Shown piece by piece: positions 35,461 to 47,921 of a stretch of DNA of 64,000 nt (its first letter is position 1; every line of letters starts with the position of its first letter). The stretch is taken from positions 40,702,326 to 40,766,325 of the forward strand of contig CM030714.1 of assembly GCA_017979445.1 (NCBI GenBank), in the 5' to 3' direction. The position numbers and the translations under genes are program-made. The notes beneath the pieces are model-generated. The model saw nothing but the letters and a program-made list of their open reading frames with translations, had not been told where the DNA came from and ran no database searches. Source of the DNA: Akebia trifoliata. Its lineage: Eukaryota > Streptophyta > Magnoliopsida > Ranunculales > Lardizabalaceae.

Positions 35461-38349
35461 AATTCTAATTACTTTAAATTTTAATTCTAAAACTAATCAA
35501 TTCTATTAGGTATATTTGATAATACAATACAGATACTGTAAACATAGTGGAACTCAGATCCATTAGTCAACAATTCCAACTTCGATACAATATTTTCATC
35601 TACTCAATAAGTGAAAAATTAGTTCAAATATATTATCATAACCATTGATTGTCTTTGAAATTTTGGGTTTATACATTCATTGCAGCTGTTATTGGCCTTC
35701 TATCATCATCATCATCGTCATCAAAGCCTTATCTCAAGGAGATTGCCAAAATGAATCCTTATTTTTGATTCATTAATCTTCTCCCGTTGAAAGTTTGTTC
35801 TTCATTTCCACTTTCACCATTTCAATCCGTTGATACATAAAATGATCTTATTATAACGTTCAAATCTTTGGATGGACGTTCAAATGAGTTTAACCATCAC
35901 GAGGAATAATAATGGTTGAGATTTAAGTGAAACATCTTGATCAAGAGCACAGTAACAAAGTTAGGGGAAGACTTTGAATATCGTCAAAGTATATAAAGAT
36001 TCTGTAGCAAGTCTTGGTCGGAGCAACACTTAAGCGTGGGTCAGATTAGTACGGGTACGGGGACATGGTTGACGGGTCACCAGATAGGACCGGTGACAAA
36101 CCGTACAACTGTCTCTCTTAAGAGCAGTGTTTTGCAGAGAAATGATACCGGTTATGGTGCCGGTCACAGAGGGGTATGGGTTACGGTGTGGCTGCTTTTG
36201 TGATGTGTGAAGGAAGAGAGAGAGAGAGAGAGCTTTAACTTTAGATACCATTGTCCTTAGCTTTATTCCCTTGTTGCCTGTCTTAAAGCATCGCTTGGAA
36301 TGGCAGGACAATTCATCTGAGCCTTGTTTCTTTGATAAATCATCTCTCTCTATCTATCTTTCTCTCTCTATTATTTTTAATCACTAACATATGTCTTACA
36401 CGTGTCATAATCAGGATGGTTAAGCTTTCCCTAAAGAGCTTCTCAAAGATCTTCTAAGCCAAGAAAGGCATAGTCAAAGTCTATTTCTTTAGACCCATAA
36501 AAAAAACAAAAGTCCATTTCTTTAGTTGTTTTTATTGCAAGCAAATTCAAAATTCCCCTTTGTCTTAAAGCTTTGGACATTGCTGTCCGGACACTTCATG
36601 CCATGTGGCATATTCTTTTGGGTCCCATTGTTTAATATAATTTCGCCCAGACCAAGAGCATGGTTTCAAAACTCTGTCGAGACATATCGTCCGAAACGTT
36701 TCGATATTGTCCAATAATGAGACCGATGGACAAGTCAATGTATTTTACGAGATTTAAAACCCACATTCATTTTTCTCATATTATTCAACGAGATAACTCA
36801 ATCTTGATCACAGATGAGATAAAACATCAAAACGAGTTTTAAAACCATGATCATGAGTGATATTCATTTGTAGGAATGCTTGATAGGAGATTTCTTGAAC
36901 TCCAATAATTAAATATCACCAATCGAACTAAATTAAATTGTCAGTTAAGACTGTCAATGGGTCAGGTTTGAATCGATCTAAATTAAATTGGTATAAAAAT
37001 ATAAATAAAATTCATATATTTAAACAAAATATACAATTTAATTAATATACTTTCTTACATTTTATATTGGATTAGGAGACATGATTGATCCAGAACTGAT
37101 CCAATAGATTATCACATTAGAATTTTATCTGATCAAATCCTTATCGAAACCCAAATCTTCAATCATCATATTTCGTTATTGGATCGGATCGAATTTTGAT
37201 TTTGACACGATTCATTTATAGACCCTAGTATCAATCAATCCACCTATGAATAGTAAGACTTTGATGTCTTAACAAATTTATGCAACTTTAGAACATGTTT
37301 TATGTGGGACCAATCATCACCATCATCTCTCTCTCTCTGTTTAGATACTAAGAAGGTTCTTTGTCAAATAATGTGACATAATTTAAAGAAGATAAAATCA
37401 TCATCATCCTTGTTTCAAGAGTAGATCTCAATCCCTAAGCCTTTTCTCTGTTTCCAAGGTTTGATTACTTTGATTATGCTTCTTTTGGTTATTTTTCTCA
37501 TTTGAAATATTTTATACAAATATATATAAAAGAGAACCAAACACCTGAGGTGGGTCCAACATCCATCCATCTCTACTAAATGTCTCTTTCACAATGTTAG
37601 ATGTAGCTTTATGTGGATGCATCTTATTATATTTTTACTTTCTCTTGGTTAAATGGTATTTTGTCCTCTTTCACTTTCTTACCAGACTTGCATAATTAAG
37701 ACTCCACTTTTGCAGTGTTTCTTACGGCATTGCCGGTTCTATTATGGTTCTCAATTGGGTGTGTTTTGGCCCATTAACCCACTCCACCCAACCCGATAAA
37801 AAAAAACCATGTCAATGATCCGAATCTGTTTTGGGGATGGATAAAATTCGATTTGATAGACAAAAATATAAATAAACTTCATATATTTGAACAAAATTTA
37901 TAATATTATTCACATACTTTCTCACATTTTATCTGATTAGAGCACTATTAATACAAAATCGATCAGATAGGTTATCAAATCGGATCCTTATTGGAAATAA
38001 TCATTGATGAATGAGATGAATTACAATTAAGAAAATTGTTTTTTTTTTTTTGTTGCATTTATTGTAATTTAGTGATTTCATAGCAAGAAATGTGATTTTT
38101 AATGTTCTAATGGTGGAAATTAATTTTAGTAAAATTAACCTTTTTAATAAAAAAAAAAAAAAGACTTTTTTTTTGTTTTTTAATTTGAATTAAAAGAATC
38201 TATGAGACAGAAGAATCGTTCATGTTTCTTGAAGATAGTCCTTGCAAAAAGTGCAAGAGATACTTGTCTAAGATTCAAGTAAGTCTAGATTCTTTATGTA
38301 CTTGCCTCGTAGTAGGGCATTTAACCTCTTTTAACCAAATGAACAACTT
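35461..38349. other. Intergenic spacer with fragments of GGATCGGATC-type repeats
   Basis: Stretches at about 36950-37230 and 37770-38000 contain CAATGGGTCAGG, ATTGGATCGGATCG and related phrases, as in the 39.3-kb duplication. An AG run lies at 36217-36231 and an imperfect stem at 36250-36312. I recognise no gene. Confidence 0.4.
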
Positions 38350-38870
38350 AAATGGTAATTTAGACATACCCCACCATGTTTTGATAATATCTGAAATACC
38401 CCTGTGTTTACAAACTGATGTCATTTCCCAGGATAAAATGACCTAAATGCCCTCATCCTCAAACTGTAGTTAAAAAAAAAAAAAAGAAAAAAAAAACTTC
38501 TTGAACTTTTCTCTTAAAATCATTCATCTTCAAACTCTTCAACCTATAAGATAAATTGTCTTTAGTTATTCAACCTTTTGCAGGAAACACTTAATTTTTC
38601 TATCCGAAAATTTACTATCTACTTCTCGAGAAAAAAATCTATCGTGTTAATGAAAAAAAGGTTAAAGGAGATAGAATCTTAAGATTGGAAACTATGGTAA
38701 AAATATTTATTCTAGAGTTTAAAGACCATGGAATCTGGGGAGAAAAAACAATGGTTTTTTGCTAAAGGAGAATGATGATGCCATTTAGGTATTTTCCATT
38801 AGCCTCTTAAAGAACACCAAGGTCAAGGAATATGTGATGAATTTGAAAACACGATATTATTTCAAATATA
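38350..38870. mobile_element. Palindromic element with TTTAGACATACCCC ends, copy 3
   Basis: The left end GGTAATTTAGACATACCCCA is followed by CTGAAATACCCCTGTG and AAATGCCCTCATCCTC, matching copies 1 and 2. The right arm is recognisable inward (CCAAGGTCAAGGAATATGTG, GATGAATTTGAAAACACG), but its last bases are lost. Confidence 0.7.
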
Positions 38871-39266
38871 TAAACCACCTTTCATTAATTTTAAAATTAA
38901 AATAAAACTAGATAGTTACTGATACTGATCTACCAACCTCATCATAAGGTCTGATTGTCAAAATCAAAATGATCAAACGGTCCAGATTACAAGTCTTTGA
39001 TGTACACATGACAAGTGGTAGGACAGCCAATGAATCGGGTTCGGAGCCAATCTGGGACCAATTTTATAAGATTTGGAATGGATACAAAACCAGCCCATTA
39101 CTGTATTGGATTGGGTTTATTGGATCATAATTATAGTGGGCCTTAAGTACCTTTATGCAAGCTAGTACAGTTGACGTAATTTTAGAACTCAAATGCTACC
39201 GATTTGACTTGAACGAGTCAAATGGAATCAATAGGGCTATGGTGATACGTCCCATCACCAATGTGT

Positions 39267-40918
39267 AGGGGTGTTAATGGTATCCATTTAACCAATCCAA
39301 AAACCTGAAAATCCCTATTCCGGATAAGGTTTGTCAATGGATCCGGTTTTGGATAGGATTGGTTTTGTTTTGTACCAATCCGATAAGGATCAGTTTTTTA
39401 TCGGATCTCAATATTAAGATCCGGAACAGATCCCCCAGTCCAATAAGAATGGGATCGGGTCCGGATCCTACCAAGTCCGACTTGATGTACAAAATCTAAG
39501 TAAACTTTGGATATTTAAATAAATATATAATATAATTTCTAACATTTTATTGGCTATCATCCTTATCAGATAGGGACATAGTCAAATGTGATCCAATGAG
39601 ATATCAGATCAGACCCTTATCGGAATCTAAATCATCAATCCAGACCCAAAGTTATTTGATAGGAACAAATTGAATTCCGGGTCAGATTTGATCCATTGAC
39701 AACCGTATTCTGAATCATTTTTTATTGGAACCAATTAAAATATGGTATCTTGGAACCAAATCAATCGAGAACCAAAGTCAATAGAAATAAACTCGAAAAC
39801 AAGAATCAAAATCATTTAAGGAGGAAAATTTTGACATTTTGATTCTATTAATTTTAGAATCGGAACAAGAACCAATAATATTTTAATGGTTCCAATTTCT
39901 TTACGAACCGTACCTGAATCAGCCCATTCATATCCATTAGACTCCATTTTGTCTCGGGCCAAAAATGGGTTCAAGCCAGTGACTCAAAATAACACTTGAA
40001 GTAGCATTGTGTGTGCAAAGAACCTTTGATTTTCTCAAGTGTGAAAGACTTGTATCTCGAGAAAAAACATCTATGATTTTCTCCGCACTTCATCCACAAG
40101 CAGTGCTACTTAGAATCTTATTTTAAGTCACTTTAGAATTTTTCTTAAGAATTCCATACTTGCAGATGATATAAGGGTTTTTCTAGCCTCACTATGAGGT
40201 TGAGATAAAAGGAAAAAATCACAGATTTTCTAGAGATGATCAAGGAAAAACACAATTTCTTAGCCATCAGTACCAACCTTCTAGGGATTAGTACAGTTTT
40301 TTCTAAAGATACATTTTTTTTCTTGGAAATCTCTTACATATCAACCATCATTAGCCCAAACCTGAGCTTCTAAACTCGGGTTGAGCTTCGGGTTAGCCTG
40401 ATTTAAGTAGTTTTTTATGGATTAGGTTCGTTAAACAAGTCTAATTTGGTAAAAAAAAAATTATATCTTAAACAAGAAACAACTAAAAGATAATTTAAAA
40501 TATAATTAATATAAAAATATGTATATTTAATTAGTATATAGTCAGGTTCGGGGTTGAGCTGGGTTGCTCGAACCTTATTAGCTCAAATTTAGGTCGGGGT
40601 GCGTTATTCTAACCCTGGCTCAACTCATGTTCTATATAACTCTGACCAAGCTTGCCCATTAATTAGGTTGAGCTCGGGCCAGCCCGCCCAAGTTTCAGCC
40701 CATTGGTGAGCCTCGACTGTAGGTTGAGCCTTTTGGGATTGATTGACTCCGAAAATCCAAACCGGATTAGATGGGCATGTGCCGATCCGATCCAAAATCC
40801 GGTTCTAGAAATCATGCTAGTGGATGAGAATGGAGAAGTTGAAAACTGAGAACTTCTTCAACTAAAAATTAAAAAATCCATCTTTTATTCGAGGAGAAAT
40901 AAAAATTTCCCCAGGTGT
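39267..40918. repeat. Tandem segmental duplication, unit A
   Basis: The unit starts AGGGGTGTTAATGGTATCCA and matches unit B (40919-43345) in order along its length: TTCCGGATAAGG; GAACCGTACCTGAATCAGCC; GAAGTAGCATTGTGTGTGCA; TTGTATCTCGAGAAA; GAGCTTCTAAACTCGGGT; AATCCGGTTCTAG; CTTTTATTCGAGGAGAA; TTTCCCCA. It opens with a GGATC-rich hAT-like MITE (39267 to about 39710). It is noncoding. Confidence 0.85.
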
Positions 40919-42235
40919 AGGGGTGTTAATGGTATCCATTTAACCAAACCAAAAACCTGAAAATCCCTATTCCGGATAAGGTCTGTCAATGGATCCAGTT
41001 TTGGATTGGATAGGTTCGATTTTGCACCAATCCGATAAGGATTAGGTTTTATTAGATTTCAATTAGATCCCCCGGTCCAATAAGAATGGGATCGGATCCG
41101 ATTCCTACCAAGCCCGACTTGATGTACAATATCTAAATAAACTTTATATATTTAAATAAATATATAATATAATTTCTAACATTTTATTGAATCGGGACAT
41201 GATCTAATACGATATTAGATCGAACATCTATTGGAATCTAAATCATCGATCCATACCCAAAGTTATTAGATTGAAACAAATTGAATTTTGGGTCTAATCT
41301 CATCCATTGATAACCCTATTTTGGATCATTTTTTTATTGAAATTAATTAGAATTGGATCTCTTGGAACCAAAATCAATAAAAATCATCCAGAAAACAAGA
41401 ATCAAAATCATTTTAAGGCGGAAATTTTGTATGATTTGATTCTGTTAATTTTAGAATCGGACCAAGAACCAATAAGATTTTAATTATTCCAATTCCTTTA
41501 AGAACCGTACCTGAATCAGCCCATTCATGTAAATTAGACTCCATTTTGATTTCTTTTTTTCTTCTCACTTGTATCTCGATGAAAAGCATATATTCTGTGG
41601 ACAGATCCATGTCAACAATGTGTGAAACGATGTCAATTTCAATGTTACATCAACATTTTCCTTTTACAAATAACCATGATTAAGAATTGAGTCTTATAGT
41701 GACTCGAAATAACTTGAAGTAGCATTGTGTGTGCAAAGAACCTTAGATTTTCTTGAATGTGAAAAACTTGTATCTCGAGAAAAGCATCTACGATTTTATA
41801 TGCCCATCATCCATATTGTTACTTCGAATGTTATTTTAAGTCACTTTAGAAACACATTTCTAGGGACTATTACAATTTTTTGTAGAGATACATTTTTTTT
41901 TCTTGGATGAAATATCGACCATCTATTTGATGAAGAGTAGGGCTGCAACCTAGGTGGGTTGGGGTTAAACCCAGGCTCAACACAAGTGACAAAATCCTCA
42001 ACCTAAGCTCAACTTAATCCAAATATTGAGACTAAACTCATTCATCCAAGCTTGAGCTTCTAAACTCGGGTCAGTCCGATTTAGGTAGTTTTGAATGTGT
42101 TGGACTCATTGAACAATCCAAATTTTGGTAAAATGAAAATTTTAAATCTTAAACAAGAAACAACTAAAAGATTCTTTAAAAATAAATATAAAAATTAATT
42201 AGTATAAAAATATGTATATATTTTATTGATTAATG

Positions 42236-42389
42236 CTAGAGTGATCTCAATGGAGGGCACACTGGGGACATCTTGACATTGTGGCATGCGCATGCCTATA
42301 AATGTATTTTTTTCGAGATACGAGTAAAATAAATTTATGGACATGCACACACCACCATGCCAAGGTATCTATCATTGAGGTCACTCTTA
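42236..42389. mobile_element. Palindromic MITE in duplication unit B
   Basis: AGAGTGATCTCAATGGAGG at the left is answered by ATCATTGAGGTCACTCTT at the right. GTGGCATGCGCATGCC and CACCACCATGCCAAGG lie inward. It is absent from unit A. Confidence 0.7.
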
Positions 42390-42416
42390 CATGACTCTAC
42401 ATTATTATATATTGGG

Positions 42417-43018
42417 TCGCGGTGTCAATGGGTACCCATTTAACTGGAATCGAAAATCTCGATTCTAGATCCCTTTTTATTGGAGTCGATTAGAGTTGGG
42501 TTTAAAATAGAATTGAACAGATAAGAATTGGAATCGAATCGTGAGTACCCGGAACCGATTTATTTTGTCATTTATTTTCATACTATAGAAGATTTAAAGT
42601 ATTTTTTATTTCAAAATAAATGCATGTTATATACAATTCTTTAATTTTTCGTATAAATTATCGATTGAAACTTAAAATGAGTTATTCTTTTAAAAATTTA
42701 CTATTTTTAACAAAGATAAATCATTTACTTTTGAAAAAAGTCAATAATTTTTATTTTTAATATAACAAATTATAACTAAGTTAATAATTTTGTTAATAAT
42801 ATGTTAATTTTTTGAAGGAAATTTTTTGTTATAATGATTTGAAATACGTTTTTTCTCATTCGATTCTTAGAATGGGAACTAATGGGTACTTGTGATTTTT
42901 GGTGGTTCCGGTTCTAATTCCATTTATTTTGAAATCGGACCCGAACCGAATTAATATTAATGGTTATGGTTCTAAGTTCCTTAGGAACCAAACTAGAACC
43001 GACCCATTGACACCCCTA
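42417..43018. mobile_element. hAT-like element with GGTGTCAATGGGT ends
   Basis: GCGGTGTCAATGGGTACCCA at the left and CCGACCCATTGACACCCCTA at the right are inverted repeats. GGTTCCGGTTCTAATTCC-type sub-termini resemble the 4911 and 56058 elements. There is no transposase ORF, and the element is absent from unit A. Confidence 0.7.
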
Positions 43019-43376
43019 GTATTGGTGTCCGGTTGAGCTGGATTGCCAAACCCTCCACGAGTTTAACTCGAATGAAGGTCGAGGTGGGTTATTCTGACCC
43101 AGGCTCAACTCATGTTTTACATAACTCGGTCAGTAGGTTGAGTCGCTTGGGATTGATTGACTCGGGCCATCCAAACCGGATCGGATAGGCATGGGACGAT
43201 CCGATCCGATTCAAAATCCGGTTCTAGGTATGCTACGCTAATGGAACTGTGGAAGGATGTCTATCAGTGGATGAGAATCGAGACGTTGAGAACTTGATCA
43301 ACTAAAATTAAAAATCCTTCTTTTATTCGAGGAGAATTAGAATTTCCCCAAGTTTTGATCTTTGTTTGTCTTTAAT

Positions 43377-43385
43377 CTAGGGTTT
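43377..43385 (+). promoter_or_regulatory. Telo-box in the YLS8 leader/promoter
   Basis: CTAGGGTTT, the complement of AAACCCTAG, lies 23 bases before the YLS8 start codon. Telo-boxes near the start site are typical of housekeeping genes expressed in dividing cells. No clear TATA box stands at the expected distance. Confidence 0.5.
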
Positions 43386-43407
43386 TACGAGAAAGAACCA
43401 ACAAAAG

Positions 43408-46400
43408 ATGTCTTACCTTCTCCCTCATCTGCACTCTGGTTGGGCAGTGGATCAGGCGATCCTTGCAGAGGAAGAACGGCTCGTTGTCATTCGATTTGGT
43501 CACGATTGGGATGAAACCTGCATGCAGGTCTCTTTGAACTTTATTTTTGAATTTTTAAATTTTAATTTATGTTCTTGAATTCTGTTGTTTAATCTCGAAA
43601 ACCCTAGATTATTTCTTATTCTAACAAATTCACATATGTTTGTCTTTGAAGAATTCGCATAAACCCTAATGTTCGAGTCTTTAGATTTTTTATCCGTGTG
43701 ATTTTGAGATATGATGCGAGGTATTTTTTTATTGTTACAAATTCACATCTGTTTATCTTTGAAGAATTGTCATAAACCCTAATGTGGAATCTTTAGATTC
43801 TTTGATCTGTATGATTTTGGGATTTGATCTTAGGTTGTTTCTTATTCTTACAAATTCACATCTGTTCTTCTTTGAAAAATTCTCATAAACCCTAAGGTTG
43901 AATCTTTAGGTTCTTTGATCTGTATAAATTTGAGATAAGATGTTTCTTACTGTTACAAATTCACACCTGTTCGTCTTTGAAGAATTCTCATAAAACCTAA
44001 TGTTGAATCTTTAGATTCTTTGAACTTTATTGCGATATCATCATTGGTTGTTTCTTTTGTTACAAATTCACATCTATTCGTCTTTGAAGAATTCTCATAA
44101 ACCCTAAAGTTGAATCTTTAGATTCTTTGGTCTGTATGATTTGTTGTCATACGAGAACATCCATCATCTTTTTACTGAGATTTGTTGGATTTGCGTAGGA
44201 AGTGTGCATGACCTAATGTTATTGAACTAATCTTTGATGTCAATTGTTACAACTACTCCCTAAATCTGGATAATGAACGCAGCAGGTGAACACTTTGGGT
44301 TCTCTTGTTTACATTGAGTCCAAAACTCAGATGCAATGATAAGTGGGAAACAACTTGCTCGTGGTCTAGGGGATTGACCATTCTCAATTCAGATAACCTC
44401 ACCCAACTCAGGGTTGGCGATGGCCAGGCCAACATAACTCGGGGTATGTGATCTGATTCGTATTTGACATGGTCTTTTTATGGTCCTTTATCTCTTATTG
44501 GCTTGGGTCCGGATTGGTGAAGTCAACTCAGGATTGGCGAGGGGACAATCCGTTCCCTTAAACCATGGTTGTGGTGCAATAATGCCTAATTTTGGTGAAG
44601 ATTAGACAAGGGGTTCTCCACCATTGGATGGGTGCACTGGTGCAGCTACAATAGCTAATCCATGGGCAAAATAATATGTTTGACTACTTGTAATTTAGAA
44701 ACCTTGTGAGCTAAAGAGAGTGAATTGGTTATAAATTGACAAGGTCAGTTAGCATAGCAAATTTACTAGGGAGAAGATGTACAAGAAGCTTTTTATGAAG
44801 GAGATGATTGAAGAATCAGATCCGAACATGACTAGATTTATTGTTCCTTCCAAGAATGGAAAGGATTGTTCAATATGCACCATAAAAAAGAACCCACTAA
44901 CTTTGATAGTGATTTTACACACTAGCAGAGGGAAAGCCTTGAAAACGTTTTGATAAGCTTGAAATCCTGAATATTTTTATCTCCGGTAAACATTTTATTA
45001 ATTAGACACTGTAACATACATTTGCTTATACAACCACCATAACTACGACAAAATGTTTCGGTGTATCTCAACAAATGATTCGGTGTATCTCAACGCATCT
45101 TAATAAACTACTACATATATATAACTACTACTCTAATAAGCCCTTTTCCAGGTTTATTGTCTTAAGTTGTTTGTCTTACAAACCTATCAAAGGTGGATGC
45201 TAGAAATGGCTAATTTCATAATCTATGCTTTTCCTAATTTCACAACTAGACAATAAGACCAAAACTCTCCAAGTGATTAAAATAACATCACTTCCCTTCT
45301 AAGTTTCTCCATCCAAGAAGAAAAGGAGTGAAAGAGAAACAGAAAGTAATCGAAGCTCCGTCAATGGCTTCTCTTATCCTTTCAAGGGTTTCTCCAACTC
45401 CCACTCCTTCATGATTCTCTTCATCATTCTCCAGTGGCCTCCCAATTTGGGATTTCTAATAGAAGTATTTAGTAATCTTGGTAAAGCTTTTTATGAAAAT
45501 CCATTTCCAAGAAAATGGTAGACGTATTTTCTGGGTACCAAATCAGCGGTCCTAGTGCTTGAAACATTGCTCATGTGGGTTTTATCCGGAATTAGCTCAG
45601 TTTTAGACTTTAGTTTAATACATTAGCTAAAATAACCAAATTTAATAAGAATATGTCCTAAAACATGGTTTCTTCTTCCTTCTTCACCATTTGTATTATC
45701 TTATCTTATTTGAAGAAAACCATCTTAATTCTGTTATTAAATAAAAATCATAATTGGTTATTTGAATTTCTTTCAATTATGGAATTTAATAAAATTAATT
45801 TCCGGTCACCTGGGAACTGTGGGACTTTGGGAAATCTGTGGCCCAGATGTTGAACTTACCATTTTCCAAAGAGACCAAGTATGATCTCATATCCAGCTTG
45901 TCAACCAAACATATCTCATATCAATCAATTTGTTCTTTTTTGTTTTTATTAATCCCCAACCTGTGAAAGGTAGAAAGATAGCAAAGGGAGGACTTACCGA
46001 CTCTTTAGGGGTTTTCCATCTTGTAAGTTCGAATTTGCTGTTAACGAAAAAGTGTGCTAACTAATAAATCAATGCAGGATGCCAGTGTATAAAGAAAAGG
46101 GTAAAATATAAAATCTTAACCGTATAACCACTTCTCCTGCAATTTTCTCTCCAACTAACCAATCAAGTGATGCAATTCAATACATGTGGTATGATGCCAT
46201 TGGTTTAGCAGCTTAGCACATTTTCAAATGCAGAGCACTAAGTGGAACTTGTTCACTTGCAAAGTATTTATTTATTGGGTTTTTCTTTGTGGGTGTTTTG
46301 CAGATGGATGAGGTGTTGGCTTCAGTTGCTGAGACCATAAAGAACTTTGCAGTGATCTATCTTGTGGACATTACGGAGGTGCCTGACTTCAACACCATGT

Positions 46401-46612
46401 ATGAACTGTACGACCCGTCGACAGTCATGTTCTTCTTCCGCAACAAGCACATCATGATTGATCTGGGTACTGGAAACAACAACAAAATCAACTGGGCCCT
46501 CAAGGACAAGCAGGAATTTATCGACATCATCGAGACTGTCTATCGTGGGGCCAGAAAGGGTCGGGGTCTGGTAATTGCTCCCAAAGATTACTCCACCAAG
46601 TACCGTTACTAG
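43408..46612 (+). CDS. YLS8: YLS8/DIM1, U5 snRNP thioredoxin-like 15-kDa protein, 142 aa
   Basis: Two exons, 43408-43527 and 46304-46612, joined in phase 0 at CAG|ATG, give 142 residues, the usual family length. The protein is the Dim1/TXNL4A component of the U5 and tri-snRNP spliceosome particle, working in nuclear pre-mRNA splicing; the Arabidopsis gene was named from leaf-senescence expression. Landmarks are MSYLLPHLHSGWAVDQAILA, VVIRFGHDWDETCMQMDEVL, FAVIYLVDITEVPDFNTMYE, MFFFRNKHIMIDLGTGNNNK, INWALKDKQEFIDIIETVYR and the C-terminus KDYSTKYRY. The thioredoxin active-site Cys pair is replaced, as is normal for Dim1. The 2776-bp intron is unusually long for so short a gene and holds a minisatellite and LTR debris. 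Assignment is essentially certain. Confidence 0.97.
43624..44160. repeat. Minisatellite of about 110-bp units in the YLS8 intron
   Basis: ACAAATTCAC begins units at 43624, 43737, 43850, 43955 and 44062, giving periods of 113, 113, 105 and 107. Each unit carries TTTGAAGAATTCTCATAAAC or a variant, CCCTAATGTTGAATCTTTAG and TTTGATCTGTATGATTTTG. Each unit thus has an AAACCCTAA-like telo motif. The first unit starts about 100 bases after the donor. Confidence 0.9.
44985..45145 (-). mobile_element. Decayed LTR fragment, same family as 6581/7691
   Basis: The complement of this stretch carries GTAGTTTATTAAGATGCG and GAGATACACCGAA, close to the LTR at 7691 (GTAGTTTATTAATGTGTG, CGAGATACATTGAA). It lies in the YLS8 intron in opposite orientation to the gene. 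No internal region is seen. Confidence 0.55.
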
Positions 46613-47921
46613 GTCTACGTTTCACTATATTATACCGACATTGCATTTGGGATTTAAAATCTCTAGAACTGGACTTGTATAAGATGCATGAAATATCCCA
46701 TGTTTGAATTTGTCTTGCTGGATGGTCACACCTATGGTGGACAATCTAATTGCATTCTTGGTGATCATCATCATCACCATTATCAGTATAAAATGAAAAC
46801 CTGTTTTCACTTCACGTCACCCCTATGTCTTCGTGTCTTTAGACTAAAATCTCTGATCTTGATTGGTGAAAGGTTACTGTGAATTTGTCTGTTTTTTTTT
46901 TTTAAATCTTAAAACTGTGGGAAGGCAAACTATGTTTTATAGAATTGAATGCAGGGTAGTCAATAAATATTATTGTTGGAATTGAATGTAGCAGAGATCA
47001 TAGTCGCCAAGTTGGAGAAGGGGTTTAATATATATATATATATATATTAAAATGAAAAAAATGTATTCATAAGGTAAAGTATAATATTTTAGATATTTAT
47101 TCTAAGTGTACAAAATATTTTGAGTGCAAAAAATATTATTGAATATTTATGTATCATAACATGTTCGTACACATAATTAAGCATTTTATGATTATAAAAA
47201 AAGGAAGTCTAACCATTAAGGAACTTTTGAACAAAATAACACTATTGAAAAAAAAAAATTATAGCATCAAGTATTATCATCAAATCCTACAATAAAAAAT
47301 ATGAATCTTAGTACAAACAATCATAAGTTCATAAAAATTAACCAGACTTAAAAGAAAAAAAAAAAAAAAAAAGTGAGTGGTGGGGGGTGCATTTTGAATA
47401 AGAGTCGTGTTTGAAATATTAAGACGTGTGTTTTTTATTTTAATATTTAAAAAGTGAGTTTTTATATTTATTGTTTTAATCGTTAGAGATACAAAGTGGA
47501 AAGGAGTAATTGGATTCCACAGTTTTGGTACCACATATTTTTCATTGGGTTTCCCATATTTCCATCTATATCTTATATTTGGCAAATAATATAAACTAAT
47601 TAGTTAATTAATATTTGATTCTGATTAAGTATCCGACTATTTATCCAACTTTTAAAAGGATATTCGTATCTCTGACTATCGACTGCTTGCTCTACAATGG
47701 ATTGAAAAACAAAAGTAAATAAATTGACAACTTTCAAAGACTGATTATAGATCAATATTATATTAGAAAGAAAAGATCCAACTTTAATCTCCAAATCTAA
47801 TTTACCCAAATAAAAGAAAAAAAAAAAGATTACAAAAAGGAAAGAAAAATGAAACACCCCACCCCCAATAGGAGTACATCTCTCTCTCTCTCTCACTCAC
47901 TCACACACACACAGATACTCT
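46613..47921. other. YLS8 3' UTR and convergent spacer to PAM68
   Basis: YLS8 (+) and PAM68 (-) converge here. The YLS8 3' UTR probably runs to about 46900. A TA microsatellite is at 47029-47048. T-rich and A-rich runs and a TC/AC run (47879-47912) lie next to the PAM68 stop and belong to its 3' UTR. The ORF 46688-46882 carries a His run from CATCAT repeats and is not a gene. Confidence 0.45.

Larger units (their letters stand above)
40919..43345. repeat. Tandem segmental duplication, unit B, enlarged by MITEs
   Basis: This is colinear with unit A but about 775 bp longer, because two elements (about 42236-42389 and 42417-43018) sit in it and not in A. It ends about 60 bases before the YLS8 start codon, so the YLS8 promoter is probably derived from or overlaps the duplicated DNA. 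Confidence 0.85.

Noticed and set aside
36274..36300. Resemblance of TCGCTTGGAATGG to miR168
   Set aside because: Only the first eight or so bases agree and the opposite arm does not fit a MIR168 hairpin.
46688..46882. Open frame with a His-rich stretch after YLS8
   Set aside because: The His run comes from a CATCATCAT microsatellite in the YLS8 3' UTR and nothing else in it resembles a protein family.
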